Part shown: piece after piece, positions 1 to 6,183 of the stretch
Numbering within the stretch: the first letter of the stretch is position 1
Layout of the letters: each line of letters starts with the position of its first letter
Assembly: GCA_900546085.1 (NCBI GenBank)
Contig: URBS01000078.1
Span: 1 to 10,096 of the forward strand
DNA from: an uncultured Collinsella sp.
GTDB lineage: Bacteria; Actinomycetota; Coriobacteriia; Coriobacteriales; Coriobacteriaceae
Reading direction: 5' to 3'
Length of the DNA: 10,096 nt
The notes under the pieces: generated by a model
Told to the model about the DNA's origin: nothing
Databases searched by the model: none
The model's input: the letters and a program-made list of their open reading frames with translations, nothing else
Position numbers and translations under genes: made by a program

Positions 1-115
1 CCTTTAGCTCGTTACCAACAACGTGTACGCGCTCATTGTAAGCCCCTTGTTATTTGTAGCTGCGAACATACTTCTTATTTAAGCTCTGGTTCAAAGAACC
101 TTAACCTTACTAAGA

Positions 116-160
116 CCTGAGTCATACACACTTAGATATGCTTATAGTACTGGACTCAAA
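116..160 (+). promoter_or_regulatory. Degenerate HAIR-like / operator-like inverted repeats upstream of hsp20
   Basis: CCTGAGT (116-122), seven bases, then ACTTAGA (130-136) has the spacing of the actinobacterial HspR operator HAIR (CTTGAGT-N7-ACTCAAG). The left half matches 6 of 7, but the right half only 4 of 7. A little downstream, ACTCAAA (154-160) matches the right half-site 6 of 7, with a poor left partner CTTATAG (141-147). TGAGTC and GACTCA therefore bracket the block symmetrically. HspR control of heat-shock genes is established in Actinobacteria; its use here is a guess from imperfect matches. Confidence 0.2.
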
Positions 161-177
161 AAACTTTATAGTCGATG

Positions 178-206
178 TATATATGAGCACTGGGTGGGCA
201 TATATA
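178..206. repeat. Perfect 8-bp inverted repeat with 13-base centre upstream of hsp20
   Basis: TATATATG at 178-185 and CATATATA at 199-206 are exact reverse complements, separated by 13 bases (186-198). The outer bases do not extend the match. The centre-to-centre distance of the arms is 21 bp, about two helical turns, which would suit a dimeric DNA-binding protein. It could equally fold as a weak AU-rich RNA hairpin if transcribed. It lies 67-95 bases before the hsp20 start codon. Its role is not known. Confidence 0.4.
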
Positions 207-248
207 AGAGCGTCAAAAGAAGTCCCAGTCACCTAGAAGATGGCTCGG

Positions 249-266
249 CAGTCCTTAAAAGGAGTG
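249..266 (+). promoter_or_regulatory. Candidate RNA thermometer: hairpin covering the hsp20 Shine-Dalgarno
   Basis: The hsp20 Shine-Dalgarno AAAAGGAG (257-264) can fold back on the sequence just before it. TCCT (252-255) pairs with AGGA (260-263) across a TAAA loop, and beyond a single G-G mismatch (251/264) CA (249-250) pairs with TG (265-266). The start codon lies seven bases downstream. Sequestration of the Shine-Dalgarno by a short, imperfect, heat-labile hairpin is the known working principle of ROSE and fourU thermometers, which often control hsp20 genes. This hairpin is very short, so the assignment is inference. Confidence 0.3.
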
Positions 267-272
267 GTAAAC

Positions 273-704
273 ATGGCAAGCATGGTTCCTTATCGTTCGG
301 TTTTTGGCGTTCGTCCTTCTGCTAGCTCGCTGTTCGATCTGTTTGATGATATGACCGACCTTGCAAACAACTCGATTGCCTCCAAGGCGTTCCCCGTTGA
401 CGTTGAGGACAAGGGCGATGGCTACGAGGTCAAGGCGTATCTGACCGGTGTCGCCAAGGATGACATCGACGTTGAGCTCAATGAGGGTCGCCTGTCCATC
501 AGCGTGAACGTCGAGGAGAGCGCCGAAAACGAGGGTAAGAACTTCCTCCAGAAGGAGTTCGGCTCGTACAGTGCGACGCGCGGCGTGTATCTGAAGGACG
601 CTTCGAGCGAGGGCCTTTCGGCTAAGTATGCTGACGGCATCCTGACCGTTACGGTTCCCAAGATTGTCGAGAAGAAGAACGTCACGAAGATCTCTATCGA
701 CTAA
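273..704 (+). CDS. hsp20: Hsp20/alpha-crystallin family small heat-shock protein
   Basis: Encodes a 143-residue ATP-independent chaperone that binds unfolding proteins in the cytoplasm and keeps them ready for refolding by ATP-driven chaperones. After a short variable N-terminal arm (residues 1-38), the alpha-crystallin domain runs from about PVDVEDKGDGYEV (41-53) to the hallmark GILTVTVP (122-129, the G-x-L-x-V-x-V-P signature). An I-x-I type tail (ISI, 140-142) for oligomer contacts follows. The length is normal for the family. I choose ATG 273 because AAAAGGAG (257-264) sits eight bases upstream. An in-frame ATG at 240 would add 11 residues encoded partly by that Shine-Dalgarno and has only a weak site of its own. 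The gene stands alone, ends before a strong terminator, and is probably heat- or stress-regulated given its upstream repeats and Shine-Dalgarno hairpin. Confidence 0.95.
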   Translation: MASMVPYRSVFGVRPSASSLFDLFDDMTDLANNSIASKAFPVDVEDKGDGYEVKAYLTGVAKDDIDVELNEGRLSISVNVEESAENEGKNFLQKEFGSYSATRGVYLKDASSEGLSAKYADGILTVTVPKIVEKKNVTKISID

Positions 705-736
705 CGATGGCTCTGCTTCAATCGAGAGTATGAGTT

Positions 737-774
737 AAGGGGGCTGGGAAGTGATTCCCAGCCCCCTTTTGTTG
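737..774 (+). terminator. Rho-independent terminator of hsp20
   Basis: Arms GGGGGCTGGGAA (739-750) and TTCCCAGCCCCC (755-766) pair perfectly over 12 bp around a GTGA loop. AA/TT at 737-738/767-768 can extend the stem, and TTTTGTTGT follows. It lies 33 bases after the hsp20 stop. The convergent hydrolase gene on the other strand ends 15 bases away, so the same hairpin may also help end that transcript, although the minus-strand T-run is poor. Confidence 0.92.
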
Positions 775-784
775 TCTTGAGGGG

Positions 785-1594
785 CTATTGAATGGTTGTC
801 GGTTGATACTGGCTTGCAGGGCGTATCGAGAGCTTCCGTGGCCCTTGAAGACGGGTGGCAGAACTGCCGAGTTCATCATCGAGACTTGCATCAAGCGCGT
901 TGGCATAGCTTTTGACGGTAAGGCTTGGACGATTATTGTCCTGGCTGATATGCATGGCGATGAGCTGTTCGGTGCGATCGGTAACAAGTTCGCGCGCGGC
1001 TTCGGCGGCCTGGTTGTTGGAGAGGTGCCCCTTTGTGGACAGGATGCGCTCCTGAAGAAAGCGGGGGTACGCTCCTTCGCGCAACATAGTTACATCGTGG
1101 TTACTTTCGAGCGCGAGAACTCGACAGTCTTTGAGGATGCCTATGGCCTTGCTCGATAACTCTCCGGTGTCGGTGGCAAACCCAATGGAATCATCGAGAG
1201 CATTAAATCGATAGCCGACAGGATTGATGACATCGTGCGATGTTGAGTAGGTTTGCACGTGGATGCCGGCAATGGGGAGCGTGTCGCCGGGGTCAAATTC
1301 CTCTACGGGCAGGTGCGCGAGGTTTTCTTTGCATGAAAGGGTGTCCCTGCTGGCAAAGAGGGGACCATGCCAGTGCTTGCACCATACATCGAGCCCCTTG
1401 ATATGGTCACCATGCTCATGGGTGATTACAAGAGAGGCGACGTCGTCTGCCGAGAGGCCAAGCTCCGCCATGCGTTTAAGTGTCTCGCGGCGGGACAGGC
1501 CGTTGTCGATCATGATGAGCCCCTGAGGCCCCTCGACGAGTGCGCAGTTGCCTTTAGAGCCACTGCCGAGGATATGAAGGTGCAGACGAGACAT
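785..1594 (-). CDS. MBL-fold metallo-hydrolase, YycJ/WalJ (VicX)-like
   Basis: A 269-residue cytoplasmic metallo-beta-lactamase-fold hydrolase. The N-terminus HILGSGSKGNC (7-17) and the metal-binding signature H-E-H-G-D-H (59-64) are typical of the YycJ/WalJ/VicX group. Further metal-site or conserved residues are H120 with D121, D142 in ATDTG, N165-H166, H190 in KGH and H215 near the C-terminus. Members of this group accompany the WalKR two-component system in Firmicutes and are proposed to act on nucleic acids or in DNA repair. No WalKR genes are seen here, so the substrate is open. The last 35 residues or so are polar and poorly conserved. The start has only a weak upstream GGAA. The gene is divergent from tilS across 48 bp, so the two probably share a compact control region. 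Confidence 0.9.
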   Translation of the reverse strand: MSRLHLHILGSGSKGNCALVEGPQGLIMIDNGLSRRETLKRMAELGLSADDVASLVITHEHGDHIKGLDVWCKHWHGPLFASRDTLSCKENLAHLPVEEFDPGDTLPIAGIHVQTYSTSHDVINPVGYRFNALDDSIGFATDTGELSSKAIGILKDCRVLALESNHDVTMLREGAYPRFLQERILSTKGHLSNNQAAEAARELVTDRTEQLIAMHISQDNNRPSLTVKSYANALDASLDDELGSSATRLQGPRKLSIRPASQYQPTTIQ

Positions 1595-1605
1595 AAGATT
1601 CCAAA

Positions 1606-1636
1606 GGATACAATGGGTGCGGACGAATAGAGGAGG
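1606..1636 (+). promoter_or_regulatory. Likely tilS -10 box and strong Shine-Dalgarno in the divergent gap
   Basis: TACAAT (1609-1614) is one mismatch from the -10 consensus and lies 29 bases before the tilS start. There is no good -35 at the usual distance, where the sequence runs into the divergent gene. AGGAGG (1631-1636) is a full Shine-Dalgarno six bases before ATG 1643. The complement of AGGATA (1606-1611) reads TATCCT and might be a -10 for the divergent gene, but it would leave almost no leader. I treat only the tilS reading as plausible. Confidence 0.35.
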
Positions 1637-1642
1637 AAGCGA

Positions 1643-3181
1643 ATGCCAACGGTATCACAGCATTACGGACACCATGCCGTGCCCGGGGCAGTCGATGAGA
1701 CCCGAACGAGGCAGCAGGCTGCTCCTGTCGTGCTCATGGTATCAGGCGGCGCGGACTCGACGGCACTGCTTCTTATGGCGTGCACATCAAAGCTGGATAT
1801 CCAAGACGGACGCGGTGTTGCCCCCATTGCTCGCGAGCGCCTGCATGTGCTGCATGTAAACCATCATCTGCGCGGCAAGGCGTCCGATGGCGACGAGGCC
1901 TTTGTGCGTGAGCTCTGCGTGAAATATGGTTTACCGCTGTGCGTGGAGCACGCTTATTTTGATGGGGAGTCGGGCAATATTGAGGCCGCGGCCCGCGAGG
2001 TGCGCTATGCCGCGGCGCGGAGGTATGTTCGCGAGCTCTGCGCCCAGACGGGGGCACCGCGAACGGCGGCTCGTATCTGCACCGCGCACACGTCTTCGGA
2101 TCGCGCGGAAACGTTTTTGATGAACGCGATTAAGGGTTCGGGGCCCGCTGGCCTATCGAGCATTCCTCGCCGGAGGAATATCGTGGTGCGTCCCTTGCTC
2201 GACCTAACTCATGGCGAGCTCGTGGGCTATCTACAGGTACATGGTCAGCCGTGGCGTGAAGACGAGAGCAATGAGGATATCTCGTATCTGCGAAACTACG
2301 TGCGTCATCGAGTGATGCCGGTGGTGGCGCAGCGCAACGCGAGCGTCTGCAAGACGATTGGCGCCGCCTGCGAGATCTTAGGCGATGAGGATGCGTTTTT
2401 GTCTCAGCTTTCGGCACAGGCGTTTCGAAGCTGCCTGCGTAAGGAGGCGGCGGGCGCGCTGGTGCTCGATGCCAGGCGCCTTGCTGCGGCCGAGGTGGTA
2501 ATCGCGCGGCGCATCGTGCGACTGGCGATTAAGCGCATCGATCCGGACGCTCGTCCAGAGATGCGACATGTGGAGCGAGTCCTTTCCTGCGTTGCCGAGG
2601 GCGCCGGCTCGGTCACGCTTCCGGCGGGGATTGACGCACGCATTGAGTTTGGCATGCTGGCGTTTAAGGCGCCGGCGGCTCGCGAGGGCCTGGTCGCGGA
2701 CTGGGTTACCGTACCCGGTCGTTTGCCGTTGGGCGGGGGACGTATGCTGGTCACAGAACCGATGGCCGTTGAGCCGGGATGCGATATCGTGCGGTGTGCC
2801 CGTGAGCTCGCGGCTGCCGGGGAAGTGACAGCTTTGGTAGACGCGGCTGCCCTGGGTTTTGCCGACAGCGATAGTGAGCGGATCCTGGCGGGCTCGCGTG
2901 GCGAGATCCCTGCCGAGGCGCGATTGGCGCGCCTGTGGGTGGACGGTCCCGCACCGGGAGACGTGATGTGCCCGTTAGGGATGAGTGGTCGAAGCAAGAA
3001 AGTATCCGACTTGCTAGGTGAGGCTCGCATTCCCGTTTCCGAGCGCGCCGGCGTGCCCATGGTGAGGACGGCGCCGGGGGGTGCCGTGGTGTGGGTCGCC
3101 GGAGTTCGCGCGGACGAGCGTTTTAAGTGCACGGCCGCAACGCGCGTGGCATATCTGCTCCGCGTGGTCGATGCGGAATAG
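1643..3181 (+). CDS. tilS: tRNA(Ile)-lysidine synthetase TilS
   Basis: A 512-residue enzyme that ligates lysine to C34 of tRNA-Ile(CAU) using ATP, changing both its codon reading (AUA) and its charging identity. The N-terminal PP-loop ATPase domain carries SGGADS (34-39) followed by HVNHHLRG (71-78) and the ET-FLMNAIKGSG stretch (156-166). RNYVRHRVMP (217-226), typical of the family, follows. After a middle alpha/beta region, the C-terminal TilS domain includes KVSDLLGEARIP and VVWVAGVRADERF (around 450-495). The length is at the long end of the usual range. AGGAGG lies six bases before the ATG. The family motif usually written A-H-x-x-D-D-Q-x-E-T reads AHTSSDRAET here, so one Asp is Ser and Gln is Arg. 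This is probably lineage variation, since the rest is intact. It is the first gene of a tilS-hpt-ftsH cluster. Confidence 0.95.
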   Translation: MPTVSQHYGHHAVPGAVDETRTRQQAAPVVLMVSGGADSTALLLMACTSKLDIQDGRGVAPIARERLHVLHVNHHLRGKASDGDEAFVRELCVKYGLPLCVEHAYFDGESGNIEAAAREVRYAAARRYVRELCAQTGAPRTAARICTAHTSSDRAETFLMNAIKGSGPAGLSSIPRRRNIVVRPLLDLTHGELVGYLQVHGQPWREDESNEDISYLRNYVRHRVMPVVAQRNASVCKTIGAACEILGDEDAFLSQLSAQAFRSCLRKEAAGALVLDARRLAAAEVVIARRIVRLAIKRIDPDARPEMRHVERVLSCVAEGAGSVTLPAGIDARIEFGMLAFKAPAAREGLVADWVTVPGRLPLGGGRMLVTEPMAVEPGCDIVRCARELAAAGEVTALVDAAALGFADSDSERILAGSRGEIPAEARLARLWVDGPAPGDVMCPLGMSGRSKKVSDLLGEARIPVSERAGVPMVRTAPGGAVVWVAGVRADERFKCTAATRVAYLLRVVDAE

Positions 3182-3200
3182 CGTCCCACGCCTGCTATTC
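3176..3200 (+). repeat. Inverted repeat over the tilS stop codon
   Basis: GAATAGC (3176-3182) and GCTATTC (3194-3200) are exact reverse complements with 11 bases between them. An alternative inner stem GCGT-CCC-ACGC (3181-3191) overlaps. The structure starts in the last tilS codon and is not followed by a T-run, so it is not a standard terminator. It could slow or protect the transcript, or be chance. Confidence 0.3.
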
Positions 3201-3263
3201 TGTGCGACGTTGACGGTATTCCCGCGCTGATGGCGCACGTGCTGGTAAATATACCCCGTGCGC

Positions 3264-3272
3264 TGCTAGAAT
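3264..3272 (+). promoter_or_regulatory. Possible internal promoter (extended -10) for hpt-ftsH
   Basis: TGCTAGAAT (3264-3272) matches an extended -10 element (TGn followed by TATAAT with one mismatch). It sits 57 bases before hpt in the 147-base gap after tilS. No good -35 is seen 16-18 bases upstream; an extended -10 can work without one. If real, hpt and ftsH can be transcribed independently of tilS as well as by read-through from it. Confidence 0.35.
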
Positions 3273-3328
3273 GTGTAGTTCGCGTCCATGCGGCGGTGCG
3301 TGGGCGATAAGCACAAGAAAGGGTTGTC

Positions 3329-3877
3329 ATGGCTTCTCAACATCCGGATATCGAGAAGGTTCTGTTTACGCAGGAGGATATCGACGGTATCGTCTCTCGC
3401 CTAGGCGAGCAGATTACTCGCGACTACGCGGGTAAGGATCTGGTGCTGATTGCGGTCCTGCGCGGCGCCGTGGTCTTTATGGGCGACCTGATGCGCAAGA
3501 TCGAGCTGCCGACCAACATCGATTTCATGGCTGTTTCGAGCTATGGCGACGGTGTGAAGTCTTCGGGTATCGTGCGTATCATTAAGGACCTGGATATCGA
3601 CATCCGCGGTCGCGACGTGCTGATCGTCGAGGACATTCTGGACTCGGGCCTGACGCTCAAGTATCTGATGAAGAACCTCGAGAGCCGCAAGCCCGCTTCG
3701 CTGGAGGTTGCCGCCTTCCTGTGGAAGGACGTTGAGGACCGTACCTCGGCCGTCACGCCCAAGTATGTTGGAACCCATTGCCCCGATGCCTTTGTGGTGG
3801 GCTACGGCCTCGACTATGCCGAGCGCTATCGTAACCTTCCGTATCTGGGCATTTTGAAACCGGAGGTTTATTCGTAA
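3329..3877 (+). CDS. hpt: Hypoxanthine(-guanine) phosphoribosyltransferase
   Basis: A 182-residue purine-salvage enzyme of the cytoplasm that joins PRPP with hypoxanthine or guanine to give IMP or GMP. The PRPP-binding signature VLIVEDILDSG (97-107), with the acidic pair E101-D102, is complete. Other family marks are LRGAVVF (44-50), SYGDGVKSSG in the flexible loop (71-80), K133 in LWKD that contacts the purine, and VGYGLDYAERYRNLPYLG (157-174). The length is standard for bacterial type I HPRT. AGAAAGGG (3316-3323) is the ribosome site, five bases before the ATG. The stop codon is followed after one base by the ftsH start, so the two are certainly cotranscribed and probably translationally coupled. 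Xanthine or guanine preference cannot be read from sequence alone. Confidence 0.95.
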   Translation: MASQHPDIEKVLFTQEDIDGIVSRLGEQITRDYAGKDLVLIAVLRGAVVFMGDLMRKIELPTNIDFMAVSSYGDGVKSSGIVRIIKDLDIDIRGRDVLIVEDILDSGLTLKYLMKNLESRKPASLEVAAFLWKDVEDRTSAVTPKYVGTHCPDAFVVGYGLDYAERYRNLPYLGILKPEVYS

Positions 3878-3878
3878 G

Positions 3879-6017
3879 ATGCCCGACGACCGTAACGATA
3901 ACAATTCCCAGACTCCCCGGGAGCCTAAGATCCCGGGGATGCCCGGAGGCAAGAAGCCCACGCGTACGGGCTGGCTGTATTTTATTTTGGCTTGCGCGCT
4001 TCTGGGCTACGCCTTCTTTAACATGGGCTCCGGCTTCGCCAATTCCAGCAATACCGTAAAGCTCGCGACGAGCGAGATGGTCAACGCCATTAAGCAGGAT
4101 CGCGTCGAAGATTTGACCTATACGGTTCAAGACGGAAGCGTGGCGGGTCATTACTGGAAGACAAAAAAGGACAAGGGCGATACGAGCGAGCTCAAGAGCT
4201 TCTCCTCGACCTATGTCGGCTCCGATTCGCTTGCCGAGCTTATGGCGGAGCACCCCGATACCAAGTACATCGTCAACACCAATGACCCCGATTTTTGGGG
4301 CGACCTGGCGATGAGCGTGCTTCCGACGATCGCCCTGATTGCCATCATGTTCTACTTTATGCGGCAGATGATGGGCGCCAACAACAGGAACATGCAGTTT
4401 GGCAAGACCAACGCCAAGACCAACGAGGCTACGCGCCCCAAGGTCAAGTTCGAGGACGTTGCCGGCGTGGACGAGGCCGTCGAGGAGCTCGAGGAGATCC
4501 GTGACTTCTTGAGCGATCCGGATCGCTATCGCAAGCTGGGCGCCAAGATCCCGCGTGGCGTGTTGCTGGTGGGCCCTCCGGGCACCGGTAAAACGCTGCT
4601 GGCCAAGGCCGTTGCCGGCGAGGCGGGCGTGCCGTTCTTTAGCATCTCGGGTTCTGACTTTGTCGAGATGTTTGTGGGTGTCGGCGCCAGCCGCGTGCGT
4701 GACCTCTTTAAGGAGGCCAAGTCCCAGGCCCCGTCGATCATCTTCATCGATGAGATTGATGCCGTGGGACGTCAGCGCGGAGCCGGTCTGGGCGGCGGTC
4801 ACGACGAGCGCGAGCAGACGCTCAACCAGCTGCTGGTCGAGATGGACGGTTTTGAGGAGAGCGAGTCGGTCATCCTGATCGCTGCGACCAACCGCCCCGA
4901 CATTCTGGATCCGGCGCTGCTGCGTCCCGGCCGTTTTGACCGTCAAGTTACGGTCGACCGTCCGGACGTAAAGGGCCGCGAGCAGATCTTGCGCGTGCAT
5001 GCCGAGAACAAGCCGATGGACGAGGACGTTAAGTTTGAGAAGCTCGCCCAGATGACCGTTGGCTTTACCGGCGCCGACCTGGCGAACTTGCTCAATGAGT
5101 CTGCACTGTTGGCTGCCCGCCGTCATCGTTCCGTGATCTCGATGGACGAGGTCGAGGAGTCGATGGAGCGCGTGATTGCCGGTCCGCAGCGCAAGGGTCG
5201 CGTGATGACCGAGGCCGAGCGCACCACGATTGCCTACCACGAGAGCGGTCACGCCCTGGTGGGCCACATCCTGGAGCATTCCGATCCGGTCCACAAGATC
5301 TCGATCGTCAGCCGCGGCCAGGCGCTGGGCTACACGCTGCAGCTTCCGCAGGAGGACCACTTCCTCAAGACCAAGAACGAGATGCTTGACGAGCTTGCCG
5401 TGTTCTTGGGCGGTCGCGTTGCCGAGGAGCTCATGTGCGACGACATCACATCGGGCGCGAGCAACGATCTGGAGCGCGCGACCAAGATGGCGCGCGAGAT
5501 GGTTACGCGTCTGGGCATGAGCGAGGAGCTTGGAACGCAGGTGTTTGGCGAGGCACAGCATCAGGTATTCCTGGGCCGCGATTACGCCGATCACCAGGAT
5601 TACTCCGAGGAGACGGCGCGCCGCATCGATATCGAGGTTCAGCGCATCATGCGCGAAGCCCATCGCCGTGCGGTCGAGATTTTGGATGCCCGTCGCGATC
5701 AGCTCGATCTGATGGCGAAGGTGCTGCTTGAGCGCGAGACCGTCGAAGGCGACGCCGTGAACGCCCTGCTCGACAACGAGTGGGATGCTTACCTTGAGCG
5801 CGAGGGCGATATCCTGGCGGCCAAGGAGGAGCGCAACGCCAAGGCGGCCGGCATGCCGACCAAGAAGCGCTCGCCTCGCATGAGCGAGGAGGAGCTGGCG
5901 GCTGATGCTGCGGCCTTTGCGCAGGCGGCCATGCAGGAGGATGCCGAAGCCGCATCCGATGATGCCGGTGATGGCAATGCTGTCAACGCTGACGGCAACA
6001 CCGACGCCGACAAATAG
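3879..6017 (+). CDS. ftsH: ATP-dependent zinc metalloprotease FtsH
   Basis: A 712-residue membrane-anchored AAA+ protease that forms hexamers and degrades misassembled membrane proteins and some regulators. A Pro/Gly-rich cytoplasmic start (1-30) leads into transmembrane segment 1 (about 32-50). An extracytoplasmic domain (about 51-140) and transmembrane segment 2 (about 143-162) follow. The AAA+ module has Walker A GPPGTGKT (232-239), Walker B IIFIDEID (287-294) and the second region of homology, ending in RPGRFDR (349-355). The M41 peptidase has HESGH (454-458) and the third zinc ligand D530 in SGASNDLERAT. All catalytic residues are present. The C-terminus is a long acidic, Ala/Asp/Glu-rich tail (about 665-712) of likely disordered nature. 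The ribosome site GGAGG (3862-3866) lies inside the end of hpt, one base of spacer separating the genes. It is the last gene of the tilS-hpt-ftsH cluster. Confidence 0.97.
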   Translation: MPDDRNDNNSQTPREPKIPGMPGGKKPTRTGWLYFILACALLGYAFFNMGSGFANSSNTVKLATSEMVNAIKQDRVEDLTYTVQDGSVAGHYWKTKKDKGDTSELKSFSSTYVGSDSLAELMAEHPDTKYIVNTNDPDFWGDLAMSVLPTIALIAIMFYFMRQMMGANNRNMQFGKTNAKTNEATRPKVKFEDVAGVDEAVEELEEIRDFLSDPDRYRKLGAKIPRGVLLVGPPGTGKTLLAKAVAGEAGVPFFSISGSDFVEMFVGVGASRVRDLFKEAKSQAPSIIFIDEIDAVGRQRGAGLGGGHDEREQTLNQLLVEMDGFEESESVILIAATNRPDILDPALLRPGRFDRQVTVDRPDVKGREQILRVHAENKPMDEDVKFEKLAQMTVGFTGADLANLLNESALLAARRHRSVISMDEVEESMERVIAGPQRKGRVMTEAERTTIAYHESGHALVGHILEHSDPVHKISIVSRGQALGYTLQLPQEDHFLKTKNEMLDELAVFLGGRVAEELMCDDITSGASNDLERATKMAREMVTRLGMSEELGTQVFGEAQHQVFLGRDYADHQDYSEETARRIDIEVQRIMREAHRRAVEILDARRDQLDLMAKVLLERETVEGDAVNALLDNEWDAYLEREGDILAAKEERNAKAAGMPTKKRSPRMSEEELAADAAAFAQAAMQEDAEAASDDAGDGNAVNADGNTDADK

Positions 6018-6028
6018 TTCTTGTAGCG

Positions 6029-6065
6029 AAAGCCTCCGCGGGGAAACCTGCGGAGGCTTTTTCTT
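6029..6065 (+). terminator. Rho-independent terminator of ftsH
   Basis: AAAGCCTCCGC (6029-6039) pairs perfectly over 11 bp with GCGGAGGCTTT (6050-6060) around a 10-base loop, and the T-run continues as TTCTT. It begins 11 bases after the ftsH stop and marks the end of the tilS-hpt-ftsH transcription unit. Confidence 0.93.
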
Positions 6066-6066
6066 C

Positions 6067-6126
6067 GTTGATTGGGGACAGACTTAAATGAGCGTTTTCA
6101 CGCATTTAAGTCTGTCCCCAATCAAC
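6067..6126. repeat. Perfect 24-bp inverted repeat, REP/RAYT-like palindromic element
   Basis: The left arm (6067-6090) and right arm (6103-6126) are exact reverse complements over 24 bp, with a 12-base centre (6091-6102). The core of each arm is GGGGACAGACTTAAATG reading inward. It is not a terminator, as it has no flanking T-run and the ftsH terminator ends just before it. Reading inward from either side, the arm encodes W-G-Q-T and then a stop in one frame. GGGGACAGAC-type palindromes are, to my recollection, dispersed repeats in many genomes and can be linked to IS200-like Y1 (RAYT) transposases; no such transposase is in this window. I see only this one copy here. Confidence 0.75.
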
Positions 6127-6127
6127 A

Positions 6128-6178
6128 TTGTGGCGCTCTAGTTGGCTAAAGCGTACAATAGCGCCTATGCGAAAGGGG
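6128..6178 (+). promoter_or_regulatory. Likely promoter and ribosome site of the aminotransferase gene
   Basis: TACAAT (6154-6159) is a good -10 candidate just downstream of the palindrome. The only -35-like match, TTGTGG (6128-6133), is at an over-long 20-base spacing, so the -35 is uncertain. AAAGGGG (6172-6178) is the ribosome site five bases before ATG 6184. Because the -10 lies downstream of TTG 6142, that in-frame upstream start is unlikely to be used. Confidence 0.4.
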
Positions 6179-6183
6179 AACAG

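Larger units (their letters stand above)
1..248 (+). promoter_or_regulatory. AT-rich upstream/control region of hsp20 (no gene)
   Basis: No credible coding sequence is visible here. The stretch is clearly more AT-rich than the rest of the window and holds several inverted repeats. A small hairpin GGTTC-AAA-GAACC lies at 88-100. TGAGTC (118-123) is mirrored by GACTCA (153-158). TATATATG (178-185) is mirrored by CATATATA (199-206). Two TATAGT hexamers (143-148 and 167-172), one mismatch from a TATAAT -10 box, occur, but neither has a recognisable -35 at 16-18 bases, so I do not fix a transcription start. The position directly upstream of a small heat-shock gene makes it the likely site of heat-shock control. 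The identity of any regulator is inference. Confidence 0.5.

Noticed and set aside
240..272. Earlier in-frame ATG for hsp20
   Set aside because: It has only a weak ribosome site, while AAAAGGAG lies ideally before ATG 273; the extra 11 residues are not part of the family.
788..1159. 123-codon plus-strand open frame opposite the hydrolase gene
   Set aside because: The minus strand holds a clear metallo-beta-lactamase-fold protein. The plus frame shows no family resemblance and starts at the edge of the hsp20 terminator.
1606..1611. TATCCT on the minus strand as a -10 for the hydrolase gene
   Set aside because: No -35, and it would leave only about five bases of leader; it overlaps the better tilS box.
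3210..3215. TTGACG as a -35 box upstream of hpt
   Set aside because: No -10-like sequence lies 16-19 bases downstream; the TAGAAT box is more than 50 bases away.
2404..3330. 308-codon open frame on the minus strand opposite tilS
   Set aside because: Shadow of tilS: Ser/Arg/Ala/Thr-rich composition, no domain, and it would run across the hpt upstream region.
3753..5663. 636-codon open frame on the minus strand opposite ftsH
   Set aside because: The plus strand encodes a complete FtsH with all motifs. The antisense frame has no recognisable domain and stays open because of high-GC codon bias.
6142..6183. TTG start giving 14 more residues for the aminotransferase
   Set aside because: The TACAAT promoter box and the AAAGGGG ribosome site both fall inside this extension, and ATG 6184 fits the family N-terminus.
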